Positions 35,349 through 42,861 are shown, numbered from the stretch's first letter. The stretch: 64,000 nt of DNA from Oscillospiraceae bacterium (GCA_015068225.1 SVKX01000002.1:62001-126000); one strand, 5' to 3'. Numbers and translations are program-made. The notes: a model not told the origin generated them from the letters alone.

Positions 35349-35630
35349 ATGGACGATATGTTTGGATCTGATTTTATGACCATCGTGGATGAAGACGGCA
35401 CAGAATATGAGCTGGAGGTCCTGACCACCATCGAATATAACGGATGCAGCTACCTTGCCGTGATCCCGGCAGACGGTGAGGAAAATGATCCGGAGGATCT
35501 GGAAGTCAGTATACTCAAATCCGTTGAGGAAGATGGAGAAAGCATTCTGTGCGCCATTGAGGATGAAACGGAACTTGAGACAGTATATTCTCTGATCATG
35601 GATCAGCTTTACGCGCAGGAAGAAGATTGA
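35349..35630 (+). CDS. DUF1292 family protein (YrzB-like)
   Basis: The 93-residue acidic protein (MTIVDEDGTEYELEVLTTIE, YLAVIPA) is a typical DUF1292 member. The family is conserved next to ruvX/alaS-type clusters in Firmicutes and has no established function. AAGGAGAATTAGC precedes the ATG. The stop lies directly at the base of the probable 6S RNA stem. Confidence 0.85.
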   Translation: MDDMFGSDFMTIVDEDGTEYELEVLTTIEYNGCSYLAVIPADGEENDPEDLEVSILKSVEEDGESILCAIEDETELETVYSLIMDQLYAQEED

Positions 35631-35631
35631 T

Positions 35632-35828
35632 CTTTCCTGCTTGGTGCGTGATGTGTCCTTTTGGACCCACATTTTTTAATAGGGATGCTTGACTTCCTGT
35701 TCGTTTTGCAGACCTCCCGCCTGCGCTTTGACGTATGGTGGACGTTGGGAGCAGTTTAGACCCGGAGCGGCAACCCACCTGCCGTTTGGTGCAGGTCATA
35801 ATTGGATGCACACGGCCAAAGCGGGAAT
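35632..35828 (+). ncRNA. ssrS: Probable 6S RNA
   Basis: The 6S RNA mimics an open promoter and binds the housekeeping RNA polymerase. The two ends of this stretch pair into a long irregular duplex: TTCCTGC with GCGGGAA, TTGG with CCAA, CGTG with CACG, and GTGTCC with GGATGC. Inside lie a further CTCCC/GGGAG pairing and the small hairpin ACCTGC/GCAGGT. The length of about 195 bases and the single long rod with a central open region are those of 6S RNA, and an intrinsic terminator follows. The region contains no credible protein. A dedicated promoter was not identified. Confidence 0.7.
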
Positions 35829-35830
35829 TT

Positions 35831-35876
35831 GCATGAGGAGCAGTCTGCTCCTCATGTTTTTCGTATTTTTTGCCCT
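35831..35876 (+). terminator. Terminator after the 6S-like RNA
   Basis: Arms ATGAGGAGCA and TGCTCCTCAT are followed by GTTTTTCGTATTTTTT. Confidence 0.9.
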
Positions 35877-35936
35877 TATTTTAATTGCCGGATTGTAAAC
35901 TTTTTTCCTTTTTTATCAAAATGATACATAAAACAC

Positions 35937-35965
35937 TTGCAACTAGAGGAAATTTAGGTTATAAT
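35937..35965 (+). promoter_or_regulatory. Sigma-A promoter of the foldase gene
   Basis: TTGCAA (35937-35942) and TATAAT (35960-35965) are exactly 17 bases apart. Confidence 0.85.
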
Positions 35966-36032
35966 ATCCCGGTCTATGCACCGGTAATCCCTGTGCACCG
36001 CAACCAAAAGGACAATGAGAGGAATTGATTAC

Positions 36033-37673
36033 ATGAGCGCATCCAGCAAGAAGAAGCTCCGCAAGGAGCAAAATGCTGCCGCAATGACACAGAAGCAGCA
36101 GAAAGAAATGAAGGACGCAAAGGCATTGAAGAACTATACCCTTACCTTCGTCGTGGTTATGGTTCTTGTTGTTGCCATCGTTCTCGGCGTAACCATCAGC
36201 AACCCCATTAATGTTGCATTGGATCAGAGCACCACAGCCATCACCATCGGTGATCATGTGCTTACCATCCCGGATCTGACCTTTTTCTATGTAGATGCTA
36301 TCCAGAACTACAAAAATGAGGTTAAAAACCTCTATTACAACCAGTATCCCAGCTATTGGCAGCTTTTCCTTGGCTATGATACCTATTCTCCTCTGGACGA
36401 GCAGATCTTCGATGAGAAAGAGGGAACTACCTGGGCTCATTATTTTATGGATGAAGCCATCAAGGAAGCTACCGCTACCTATGCTTTGATAGATTTGGCA
36501 GCCAAGGAAAACTATACCTTGTCTGACGAAGAGAAGAAAGACCTGGACACGTACTTTAATAGTCTGGAACTGTTCAATGATCTGGATACTTATGCGAAGG
36601 GCATTTATTCCAACAGTGTTACCGGAGAAGGTTTCAAGGCATACTATTCCGCAAGAACTCTGGCTGACTCTTTCTACGCTAACTATGTGTCAAAGCTGGA
36701 ATATGAAGATAAGGACTACCGGGAATTCGAAAAGGGTAACTACAATGTGTACTCCTCCTTTAATTTCGCAATTTACGGTGTGTCTGCCAATAAGTATCTG
36801 ACCGGCGGCACCAAGAGCGAAGACGGCAAGACCACAATTTACTCCGATAAGGAAAAGGATGAGGCTGTCCAGAAGGCTCTGAAGGATGCTCAGGCATTGA
36901 TGAACAAGGAGTCTGTCGAGAAATTTGACGAGGCAATCAAGGCTCTGGAAGTCAATAAAGACAATAAAACTGCTGCCAGCACCAAGAACAAGAATACATT
37001 CTATAACAATATCAGCAATAAGGATGTTCAGACTTGGGTCGGCAATGCAAGCCGTAAGGAAGGCGACATGACCTGCATTACAGTCAATGAGACTGTCACT
37101 TTGGAGGACGGCACCACCACCCTGCGTCCCGCAGGCTACTATGTTGTTTTCTTCCAGGGTCGTGAGGATCATAAGTATCAGTCTGTAGATGTCCGTCACA
37201 TTCTGGTGAAGTTTGCTAAGGCAAATAAAGATGACAAGAGCACTACCTACACCCTGGCCGAAAAGGAAACCGCAAAGAAGAAGGCCGAAGAACTGCTGGA
37301 GCAGTGGAAGAAGGGTGAAAAGGTCGACGAGGACAGCTTTGCAGCTCTGGCCAAGGAGAAAACCGAGGATACCGGCTCCAAGAGCAATGGCGGCCTGTAT
37401 GAGGATATCTACAAGGGCCAGATGGTAGAGGCTTTTGAAAACTGGTGCTTCGATAAGGACCGTAAGGCCGGCGATACCGGACTTGTAGAGACCGAGTACG
37501 GCTACCATATCATGTACTTCGTTGAGACCAACGAAATGACCTATCGCGATCATATGATCAAGAGTGACTTGGTCAATGAGGATGCCGCCGAATGGCGTGA
37601 CGAACTTGTTGAAAAAGCAACTGTAGTCGAAGGCGACCTGTCCCGCATGGAGTGGGATATGATAACTGGCTAA
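36033..37673 (+). CDS. PrsA/SurA-type peptidyl-prolyl isomerase
   Basis: The 546-residue protein has a Lys-rich cytoplasmic tail, one membrane helix at about residues 42-62 (FVVVMVLVVAIVLGVTI) and an extracytoplasmic part. A long SurA_N-like helical region precedes a parvulin (PpiC) domain at about residues 385-500, with VDVRHILVKF, GSKSNGGLYEDIYKG and EYGYHIMYF. Proteins of this build help exported proteins fold at the cell surface. There is no lipobox, so it is anchored by its helix, unlike Bacillus PrsA. The start is ATG 36033 with GAGAGGA upstream. Confidence 0.88.
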   Translation: MSASSKKKLRKEQNAAAMTQKQQKEMKDAKALKNYTLTFVVVMVLVVAIVLGVTISNPINVALDQSTTAITIGDHVLTIPDLTFFYVDAIQNYKNEVKNLYYNQYPSYWQLFLGYDTYSPLDEQIFDEKEGTTWAHYFMDEAIKEATATYALIDLAAKENYTLSDEEKKDLDTYFNSLELFNDLDTYAKGIYSNSVTGEGFKAYYSARTLADSFYANYVSKLEYEDKDYREFEKGNYNVYSSFNFAIYGVSANKYLTGGTKSEDGKTTIYSDKEKDEAVQKALKDAQALMNKESVEKFDEAIKALEVNKDNKTAASTKNKNTFYNNISNKDVQTWVGNASRKEGDMTCITVNETVTLEDGTTTLRPAGYYVVFFQGREDHKYQSVDVRHILVKFAKANKDDKSTTYTLAEKETAKKKAEELLEQWKKGEKVDEDSFAALAKEKTEDTGSKSNGGLYEDIYKGQMVEAFENWCFDKDRKAGDTGLVETEYGYHIMYFVETNEMTYRDHMIKSDLVNEDAAEWRDELVEKATVVEGDLSRMEWDMITG

Positions 37674-37680
37674 TTTTTAC

Positions 37681-37716
37681 AACATGTCGGATCTTTTGAT
37701 CCGACATGTTCTTTTA
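37681..37716 (+). terminator. Terminator of the foldase gene
   Basis: Arms AACATGTCGGATC and GATCCGACATGTT with a TTTT loop are followed by CTTTTAA. Confidence 0.85.
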
Positions 37717-37731
37717 AGCAAGAATAATTTA

Positions 37732-37770
37732 CGCCCCCCGTGAGAAAATCATCACAGGGGGCGATTTTTT
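37732..37770 (+). promoter_or_regulatory. Terminator-like hairpin containing the TauE ribosome site
   Basis: CGCCCCC pairs with GGGGGCG and GTGA with TCAC, separated by one mismatch; the 3' arm holds the AGGGGG ribosome site. The hairpin is followed by ATTTTTTG, in which the TTG start codon is the end of the T run. It could end transcription, hide the ribosome site, or both. Confidence 0.6.
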
Positions 37771-38128
37771 GAAAATAAAAAAGCATCTTGCTATGGGTCT
37801 GGCAGGAGCTGCCGCTGGGGCAGCAAACGGACTGTTTGGCGCAGGAGGCGGTATGCTGCTGGTACCTCTGCTAACAAGTCAGTCCGTCCTGGAGGAGGAT
37901 CAGGTCTTCCCTGCCTCTGTATCTATTATCCTTCCGATCTGCATCGTTTCTTTGACTGCCAGTGCAGGAAGCACCGGCATCCCATTGCAACAGGCATGGC
38001 CCTACCTGGCGGGCAGCATTATCGGTGGTTTGCTTGCCGGATGGACAGGTAAACGGATCCCGGCAAAATGGCTTCACCGTGGATTGGGGTTACTGATTCT
38101 GTATGGCGGGGTGCGGTATTTATGTTAG
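37769..38128 (+). CDS. TauE/SafE family half-transporter A
   Basis: The 119-residue protein has about four membrane helices and the repeat motif GAANGLFGAGGGMLLVPLL of the TauE/SafE (TSUP) family, which exports sulphite, sulphoacetate and related anions. It covers only one of the two homologous halves of a normal 240-270-residue member; the other half is the next gene. The TTG start is chosen because AGGGGG lies seven bases upstream. It ends 7 bases inside the next gene. Confidence 0.8.
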   Translation: MKIKKHLAMGLAGAAAGAANGLFGAGGGMLLVPLLTSQSVLEEDQVFPASVSIILPICIVSLTASAGSTGIPLQQAWPYLAGSIIGGLLAGWTGKRIPAKWLHRGLGLLILYGGVRYLC

Positions 38129-38496
38129 AATCCATTCCAGTTGCCATTATTGTCGGCGTCCTTCTGGGTTTTCTCGCAGGCCTTGGGGTTGGAGGAGGTT
38201 CGCTTTTGATCCTGTGGCTGACACTGGTCCTTGAAATGGATGCTGGCACCGCAAGGGCAATCAACTTAATGTTCTTTATTACAGCCGCAGGAAGCGTATC
38301 CTTTTTCCGCTGGCGTCAGGGTATATTGCAGATCCGGGTCATTATTCCGGCTGTGATCGCCGGCTGCATAGCTGCGGCAGCATTTTCTGTCTTGAGCCAT
38401 TGGATTGATCAAACCCTTGCAAAGCGATTATTTGGTGGTCTTTTGCTGTTTACAGGCCTGCGGGAGCTTTTTTACCGACTACGAAAGGCAAGATAG
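38122..38496 (+). CDS. TauE/SafE family half-transporter B
   Basis: The 124-residue protein repeats the same fold and motif (GFLAGLGVGGGSLLILWLTL) with about four helices, and overlaps half A by 7 bases. The two small proteins together would make one full TSUP unit. The ATG at 38122 is used because upstream ORF-track codons lie inside half A. Its last 25 bases overlap the convergent ruvX gene. Confidence 0.82.
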   Translation: MLESIPVAIIVGVLLGFLAGLGVGGGSLLILWLTLVLEMDAGTARAINLMFFITAAGSVSFFRWRQGILQIRVIIPAVIAGCIAAAAFSVLSHWIDQTLAKRLFGGLLLFTGLRELFYRLRKAR

Positions 38497-38888
38497 CCCT
38501 CCAGAATTAGCGCTGCTGCAACGGCATCCACTGTATTCTTCCGCTTTTTTCCGTGGTAATTATGTTGTGAAAGAATATTATGCGCCTCCACCGTTGTCCG
38601 CCGTTCGTCCCACATGACGATCTCCAGGCCGGTAGCTTCCCTCAGTTTTTCAGCAAATTCCCGGCACAGCTGCGCTCTTGGGCCTTCTGTTCCGTCCATG
38701 TTTTTTGGCAGCCCCACTACGATCTGTGAAACATTATTTTCCCGGGCAAGACGAACAATGTCCATAATTGCCTTTTCTGTATTGTGGCTGTTGATAACCG
38801 CGGTAGAACCAACAATGGAACAAAGCAGATCCGATATGGCAACACCGGTTCTGGCATCGCCGTAGTCGATCCCCATGATCTTTGTCAT
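38472..38888 (-). CDS. ruvX: Holliday junction resolvase-like protein RuvX/YqgF
   Basis: YqgF/RuvX is an RNase H-fold nuclease linked to 16S rRNA maturation and proposed as a Holliday junction resolvase. MGIDYGDARTGVAISD, IVVGLPKNMDGTEGP, DERRTTVEA and KNTVDAVAAALILEGYL carry the conserved acidic residues. The 138-residue length is normal. ATG 38888 is taken as the start. Its 3' end overlaps the convergent TauE half. Confidence 0.93.
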   Translation of the reverse strand: MTKIMGIDYGDARTGVAISDLLCSIVGSTAVINSHNTEKAIMDIVRLARENNVSQIVVGLPKNMDGTEGPRAQLCREFAEKLREATGLEIVMWDERRTTVEAHNILSQHNYHGKKRKNTVDAVAAALILEGYLAFRSR

Positions 38889-38933
38889 AAATCTCACATC
38901 CTCTGTTTTTTCCACAATTATACACCATATTAT

Positions 38934-38966
38934 AAAAAAAGGAAAGGTGATATTCCACCTTTCCTT
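38934..38966 (-). terminator. Terminator of tspO
   Basis: Arms GGAAAGGTG and CACCTTTCC are followed on the minus strand by a T7 run, just after the tspO stop and before ruvX. Confidence 0.88.
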
Positions 38967-38970
38967 CTTC

Positions 38971-39444
38971 TTAGTTTAAAATGTAAACACCGGCATTGAG
39001 ATACACAGCAAATGTAAGCCACGCAAGATAAGGTATCAACAACCATGCTGCAGTTTTATCTATCTTCCAGAAAATGAGGATTACAACAAGTACCAGCACC
39101 CAAAGCAAGATCAACCAAATCAACGCAAAGCCAAAGGCCTGTGCATTGAAAAACAGTAATGGCCAGAAAAAATTCACAATCAGCTGCGCGGTAAAAAGGT
39201 TCAATCCCCTGTTTCTCTCCTTTGATGGCGGCGTTAGACTGATCCTTGCGGCACTGACGCCCATTAGCGCATACAAAATAGACCAAACCACCGGAAATAC
39301 CCATTGTGGAGGTGTCAGCGGCGGTTTATTTGCAAGCGCACTGTATACTTCAATACCTCCTGCACTGATCCAGCCTGCCAATGCCCCTACCGCTTCGCAC
39401 AGAATGATCCAGAAAGCATAGGTTTTCCAATCGCTGTTTTTCAT
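38971..39444 (-). CDS. tspO: TspO/MBR family protein
   Basis: The 157-residue protein has five membrane helices and the family motifs KPPLTPPQWVFPVVWSILYA and FFWPLLFFNAQA. TspO proteins bind porphyrins and related tetrapyrroles and affect stress responses; the ligand here is inferred from the family. CAGAGGTGATGAT precedes the ATG. It stands alone with a terminator. Confidence 0.92.
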   Translation of the reverse strand: MKNSDWKTYAFWIILCEAVGALAGWISAGGIEVYSALANKPPLTPPQWVFPVVWSILYALMGVSAARISLTPPSKERNRGLNLFTAQLIVNFFWPLLFFNAQAFGFALIWLILLWVLVLVVILIFWKIDKTAAWLLIPYLAWLTFAVYLNAGVYILN

Positions 39445-39545
39445 ATCATCACCTCTGAAAAAGCCTATGCACTCACCGGAACGGTATATGCCTGTCTAAT
39501 CACATTTTTTTCGTGAGAAATACCTAAAATTTGTTAAAAAAGTTG

Positions 39546-39574
39546 TTGACTATGCTTTAAATATGTGGTAGAAT
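39546..39574 (+). promoter_or_regulatory. Sigma-A promoter of rpmG-secE-nusG
   Basis: TTGACT (39546-39551) and TAGAAT (39569-39574) are 17 bases apart with an extended TG. An inverted repeat, GGTAGA and TCTACC, covers the -10 (39567-39583). Confidence 0.82.
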
Positions 39575-39586
39575 GGCTCTACCTGT

Positions 39587-39677
39587 GAAAAAAGGGCTGT
39601 ATCTGTGCGCCTTTTTTCAGCCCCGGGCGGTGATTGTAGTAACCGCTTCCTAAATTTTTCTAGCCGGGGTGATACAG
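39587..39677 (+). promoter_or_regulatory. Structured leader before rpmG
   Basis: A first hairpin pairs GAAAAAAGG (39587-39595) with CCTTTTTTC (39610-39618). Its loop contains CTGTATC, which is complementary to GATACAG at 39671-39677. CCCCGG (39621-39626) pairs with CCGGGG (39664-39669), and GCGGT (39627-39631) with ACCGC (39642-39646). The CTGTATC pairing crosses the first hairpin, so the leader can form a pseudoknot or switch between two folds. Confidence 0.55.
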
Positions 39678-39704
39678 GGAGGCAATTTTTAAGGAGGTGC
39701 CGTT

Positions 39705-39854
39705 ATGCGCGTTAAAGTCACTTTGAGATGTTCTGAGTGCAAGCAGAGAAACTACAACACCATGAAAAACAAGAAGAATGACCCCGATCGTCTCGAGATG
39801 AAGAAGTACTGCAGATTCTGCAGAAAACACACCACTCACAACGAGACCAAGTAA
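39705..39854 (+). CDS. rpmG: Ribosomal protein L33
   Basis: The 49-residue protein is too short for the ORF track. It reads [20 protein letters not shown] and ends HTTHNETK. Two CxxC pairs (CSEC, CRFC) make it the zinc-binding form of L33 in the 50S subunit. AAGGAGGTGCCGTT precedes the ATG. rpmG-secE-nusG is a classic bacterial order. Confidence 0.95.
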   Translation: MRVKVTLRCSECKQRNYNTMKNKKNDPDRLEMKKYCRFCRKHTTHNETK

Positions 39855-39867
39855 GGAGGCCCCGAAC

Positions 39868-40098
39868 ATGGCAGAAGTCAAAAAGGTTAACTGGTTCGCT
39901 AGAACCTGGGGCAAGATCTGCAAATACTTCCGCGAGCTGAAGAGCGAGCTGAAGAAGGTCGTGTGGTCTACCCCGCAGCAGGTGCTGAAAAATGCTCTGA
40001 TCGTCGTGGCCTGTGTTCTGGTCGTCGGCGTATTTATCTGGCTGTTCGACTTCGTTGCTCAGACCTTGATCACTACACTGATCAACCTGTTCAATTAA
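39868..40098 (+). CDS. secE: Preprotein translocase subunit SecE
   Basis: SecE clamps SecY in the protein-export channel. The 76-residue product has an amphipathic ELKSELKKVVWSTPQQV segment and one membrane helix (LIVVACVLVVGVFIWLF), the minimal SecE form. AAGGAGGCCCCGAAC overlaps the end of rpmG, so translation is probably coupled. Confidence 0.94.
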   Translation: MAEVKKVNWFARTWGKICKYFRELKSELKKVVWSTPQQVLKNALIVVACVLVVGVFIWLFDFVAQTLITTLINLFN

Positions 40099-40109
40099 GG
40101 TAACGAGCT

Positions 40110-40640
40110 ATGGCAGAGGCTGCAAAATGGTATGTCGTCCATACCTACTCCGGTTATGAAAACACAGTAAAGGCGACCATCGAAAAAACGGTTGAAAGCC
40201 GTCAGCTGCACGAGCAGATCCTGGCTGTTTCCATTCCTTTGGAAACTGTTACTGAGATCACTGAGTCCGGTGTCAGCAAGACCTACGACCGTAAAGTCTT
40301 CCCCGGCTATGTGCTGGTCAAGATGGTCTACAGCGATGACACATGGCATGTCATCCGCAACATCCGCGGTGTTACCGGCTTTGTCGGCACATCCAGCAAC
40401 GACCCCACTCCTCTGACGGAGGAAGAAGTTTACGCAATGGGCGTTGAAAAGAAGGAAATCATCGTTAACTATGCTGTTGGCGATACTGTCCGGATTCTCG
40501 ACGGTCCTTTGAGCTCCTTCACTGGCACAGTGGATTCCATTGAGGTCGAAAACAACTCGGTCACTGTGATCGTATCCATGTTTGGCCGTGAGACCCCCGT
40601 CGAGTTTGAGCTCGATCAGGTAGAGGTCATTTCCCAGTAA
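40110..40640 (+). CDS. nusG: Transcription termination/antitermination protein NusG
   Basis: The NGN domain (KWYVVHTYSGYENTVKATIE, FPGYVLVKMV) is followed by a KOW domain (GDTVRILDGPLSSFTGTV). NusG binds RNA polymerase and couples it to the ribosome or Rho. The 176-residue length is normal. It lies 11 bases after secE. Confidence 0.97.
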   Translation: MAEAAKWYVVHTYSGYENTVKATIEKTVESRQLHEQILAVSIPLETVTEITESGVSKTYDRKVFPGYVLVKMVYSDDTWHVIRNIRGVTGFVGTSSNDPTPLTEEEVYAMGVEKKEIIVNYAVGDTVRILDGPLSSFTGTVDSIEVENNSVTVIVSMFGRETPVEFELDQVEVISQ

Positions 40641-40649
40641 ACGCATCGT

Positions 40650-40723
40650 GCCGGATATTCCGGCCGGAACGGTGGGAGGGGTTTTTACCCCGCAAGAAAT
40701 GCGCAAAGCGCATATTACCACAT
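40650..40723 (+). promoter_or_regulatory. L1-binding-site-like leader of rplK
   Basis: After a CCGG-type hairpin, GGTGGGAGG (40671-40679) and ATTACCAC (to 40721) close a structure with inner hairpins GGGG/CCCC and ATGCGC/GCGCAT. GGTGGGAGG with ATACCAC is the base of the 23S rRNA L1 stalk, so this is probably the mRNA mimic that L1 binds to repress rplK-rplA. Confidence 0.6.
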
Positions 40724-40745
40724 TTTATTCAGGAGGTGCTTTATA

Positions 40746-41171
40746 ATGGCACAGAAAGTCACCGGTATTATCAAGCTTCAAATCAACGCCGCTAAGGCTA
40801 CCGCTTCTCCCCCTGTCGGCCCTGCTCTGGGTCAGCACGGCGTTAACATCGCCGCTTTCATCAAGGAATTCAACGCCCGCACCAAGGATCAGGAGGGCTA
40901 CAAGATTCCTGTCGTCATCACTGTTTACGCAGACCGCAGCTTCACCTTTATCACCAAGACGCCCCCCACTCCCCTGCTGGTCCTGAAGGCTGCAGGTCTG
41001 GAGAGCGGCTCCGGTGTTCCCAACAAGACTAAGGTTGGCAAGCTCACTGCTGCTCAGGTCACTGAGATCGCAAAGACCAAGCTGCCCGATCTGAACGTTA
41101 ACTCCCTGGAAGCCGCTGAGAGCCAGGTTCGTGGCACTTGCCGCTCCATGGGCATCACTGTTGTTGACTGA
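40746..41171 (+). CDS. rplK: Ribosomal protein L11
   Basis: L11 of the GTPase-associated centre. [20 protein letters not shown] and [18 protein letters not shown] are the family start, and the C-terminal RNA-binding domain ends [10 protein letters not shown]. The 141-residue length is normal. The ATG follows AGGAGGTGCTTTATA. Confidence 0.98.
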   Translation: MAQKVTGIIKLQINAAKATASPPVGPALGQHGVNIAAFIKEFNARTKDQEGYKIPVVITVYADRSFTFITKTPPTPLLVLKAAGLESGSGVPNKTKVGKLTAAQVTEIAKTKLPDLNVNSLEAAESQVRGTCRSMGITVVD

Positions 41172-41180
41172 TATTTGCTG

Positions 41181-41233
41181 ACCGGGGTTGATGAACCTCG
41201 GAAATGTGGGAGGATTTTTCCGCATCACCACTA
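41181..41233 (+). promoter_or_regulatory. Second L1-binding-site-like element before rplA
   Basis: Hairpin CCGGGGTT/AACCTCGG is followed by TGTGGGAGG (41205-41213) and CACCAC (to 41231). The order matches the element before rplK, in shorter form. Confidence 0.55.
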
Positions 41234-41250
41234 TAAGGAGGATAATTACA

Positions 41251-41943
41251 TTGTTTAGAGGTAAAAAGTACAAGGAGAGCGCGAAGCTGATCGACCGCTC
41301 TGTTCAGTATGATCCCACGGAGGCTCTGGACCTGGTGGTCAAGAGCGCTTCCGCCAAGTTCGACGAGACTGTCGAACTGCACATTAAGTTGGGTGTTGAC
41401 TCCCGTCACGCTGACCAGCAGGTCCGCGGCGCAGTTGTTCTGCCCAACGGTACCGGCAAGACCCGCCGGGTTCTGGTTTTCGCTAAGGACGCCAAGGTTG
41501 AGGAAGCTCAGGCAGCCGGCGCTGACTATGTCGGCGGCATGGAGCTGGTTGAGAAGATCACCAAGGAGAACTGGTTCGAGTTCGACGTTGTCGTTGCTTC
41601 TCCCGATATGATGGGCCTGGTTGGCCGTCTGGGTAAGGTTCTGGGCCCCAAGGGCCTGATGCCCTCCCCCAAGGCCGGCACCGTGACTCCCAATGTCGGC
41701 GCTGCCGTCAAGGAGATCAAGGCCGGTAAGGTTGAGTACCGTCTGGACAAGACCAACATCATCCACTGCCCCATCGGCAAGGTTTCTTTCGGCGCTGAGA
41801 AGCTGCTGGAGAACATGGATACTCTGGTCAAGGCTGTTGTCAAGGCTAAGCCCGCAGCTGCCAAGGGTCAGTATATCCGTTCCTGCACCGTGGTTTCCAC
41901 TATGGGCCCCGGCGTAAAGGTCTCCACTGCCAAGTATCTGTAA
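41251..41943 (+). CDS. rplA: Ribosomal protein L1
   Basis: L1 of the mobile stalk at the E site, also the usual autorepressor of its mRNA. Motifs: [40 protein letters not shown]. The start is TTG 41251 ([14 protein letters not shown]) with AAGGAGGATAATTACA upstream; the ORF track extends 63 bases too far into the leader. The 230-residue length is normal. A terminator follows, so rplJL is a separate unit. Confidence 0.97.
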   Translation: MFRGKKYKESAKLIDRSVQYDPTEALDLVVKSASAKFDETVELHIKLGVDSRHADQQVRGAVVLPNGTGKTRRVLVFAKDAKVEEAQAAGADYVGGMELVEKITKENWFEFDVVVASPDMMGLVGRLGKVLGPKGLMPSPKAGTVTPNVGAAVKEIKAGKVEYRLDKTNIIHCPIGKVSFGAEKLLENMDTLVKAVVKAKPAAAKGQYIRSCTVVSTMGPGVKVSTAKYL

Positions 41944-41957
41944 TCTATAAGATTAAA

Positions 41958-41986
41958 ACTCCCGCAAGCTTTCGCTTGCGGGAGAA
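41958..41986. terminator. Bidirectional terminator of rplA and the inserted lipoprotein gene
   Basis: Arms CTCCCGCAAGC and GCTTGCGGGAG around TTTC serve the converging genes on both sides. Confidence 0.88.
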
Positions 41987-41991
41987 TTTAT

Positions 41992-42816
41992 TTATTTAAC
42001 TTTTACATTGGACAGGATGAGGTAACTATCGCCGTTGGGCTTCAAAGTAATAACGAACATGTCATCACCCATACATTCGTAGGTCAGTGAAACGGTTCCG
42101 TCATCGTTGTGTTTCAAATCAAGGAAGGAGCCCATCTTAGGGTTCGATGTCATTCCGCCCGACAGGAAGCAATAGGAATTAGAGCATTCCAAGTAAAACA
42201 CTCCACTAAACGCGCTGTCCACCAGATCCGCCACAGAAATGCCAAAGAGGGCTTGAAGCTCATCATTGATCTTAGCTACGGGAAGACGGAAGAAGTCGGT
42301 ATATGGTCCATCACCATCGGTCGGGCCGAGAATCTGTTTTTTGAGCTCTTCCCATTCTTCGTCAGTTATTTCGTGCTCTCCCTCAAAGCCGCCGTCATAA
42401 AAGTAATACAAATTCAATTCCTCGGGAGAAGCATATTCAAAGCCGAGAGCATAGGCATAGGGGTTTCGCTCACCCCCCCAGCGAAACAGTTCTTCAAATG
42501 CTTCCAGTTCGGCAGCTATCTGCGGATCAACGGAGGGTGAAGTTGGCGCAGCGGTCTGTGTGGGTGTAGTTGTTTCCGTTGGTGCAGCGGTCTGTGTGGG
42601 TGCAGTCGTTTCCGTAGGTGCAGTGGTTACTGTGGGAGAAGTTGTTACTGTGGGAGAAGTTGTTACTGTGGGAGAGGTGGTTACCGTGGGAGATGTGGTC
42701 ACGGTAGGTACGGTTGTTCCATCCCCGTCGGTTGGATTCGTTGAAGTAGGGTTGCAGGCGGCAAGAAGCAGCCCGAGGGACAAAAGCGCAACGACAAAAT
42801 ATGCAATCTTTTTCAT
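41992..42816 (-). CDS. Lipoprotein with TVTTSP repeats and unknown C-terminal domain
   Basis: A signal peptide ends in the lipobox LLAAC. A linker of tandem six-residue units (TVTTSP, then TETTAPTQTAAP types) covers about residues 35-95. The 180-residue remainder (LEAFEELFRWGGERNPYAYA, FRLPVAKINDELQALFGISV) is compact and acidic; I recognise no family. It is on the opposite strand between rplA and rplJ, splitting the usual rplKAJL cluster. ATG 42816 has GGAAAGGAGAG upstream. An intrinsic terminator lies 45 bases before the start, between the gene and the strong upstream promoter, so expression may be attenuated. Confidence 0.8.
   Translation of the reverse strand: MKKIAYFVVALLSLGLLLAACNPTSTNPTDGDGTTVPTVTTSPTVTTSPTVTTSPTVTTSPTVTTAPTETTAPTQTAAPTETTTPTQTAAPTSPSVDPQIAAELEAFEELFRWGGERNPYAYALGFEYASPEELNLYYFYDGGFEGEHEITDEEWEELKKQILGPTDGDGPYTDFFRLPVAKINDELQALFGISVADLVDSAFSGVFYLECSNSYCFLSGGMTSNPKMGSFLDLKHNDDGTVSLTYECMGDDMFVITLKPNGDSYLILSNVKVK
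42560..42720 (-). repeat. 18-bp tandem repeats within the lipoprotein gene
   Basis: GTTACTGTGGGAGAAGTT-type 18-base units (plus strand) recur four to five times, flanked by diverged copies. They encode the TVTTSP linker and stay in frame. Confidence 0.85.
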
Positions 42817-42861
42817 AATGACTCTCCTTTCCAGTTTTATCAGTAACAGCCAGCAAGCTGA

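Noticed and set aside
35641-35898. ORF of 69 residues at 35689-35898 in the 6S region
   Set aside because: No ribosome site; it crosses the paired RNA segments and the terminator.
42560-42720. CRISPR-like repeat array
   Set aside because: The 18-base units are contiguous without spacers, stay in frame and encode a Thr-rich linker.
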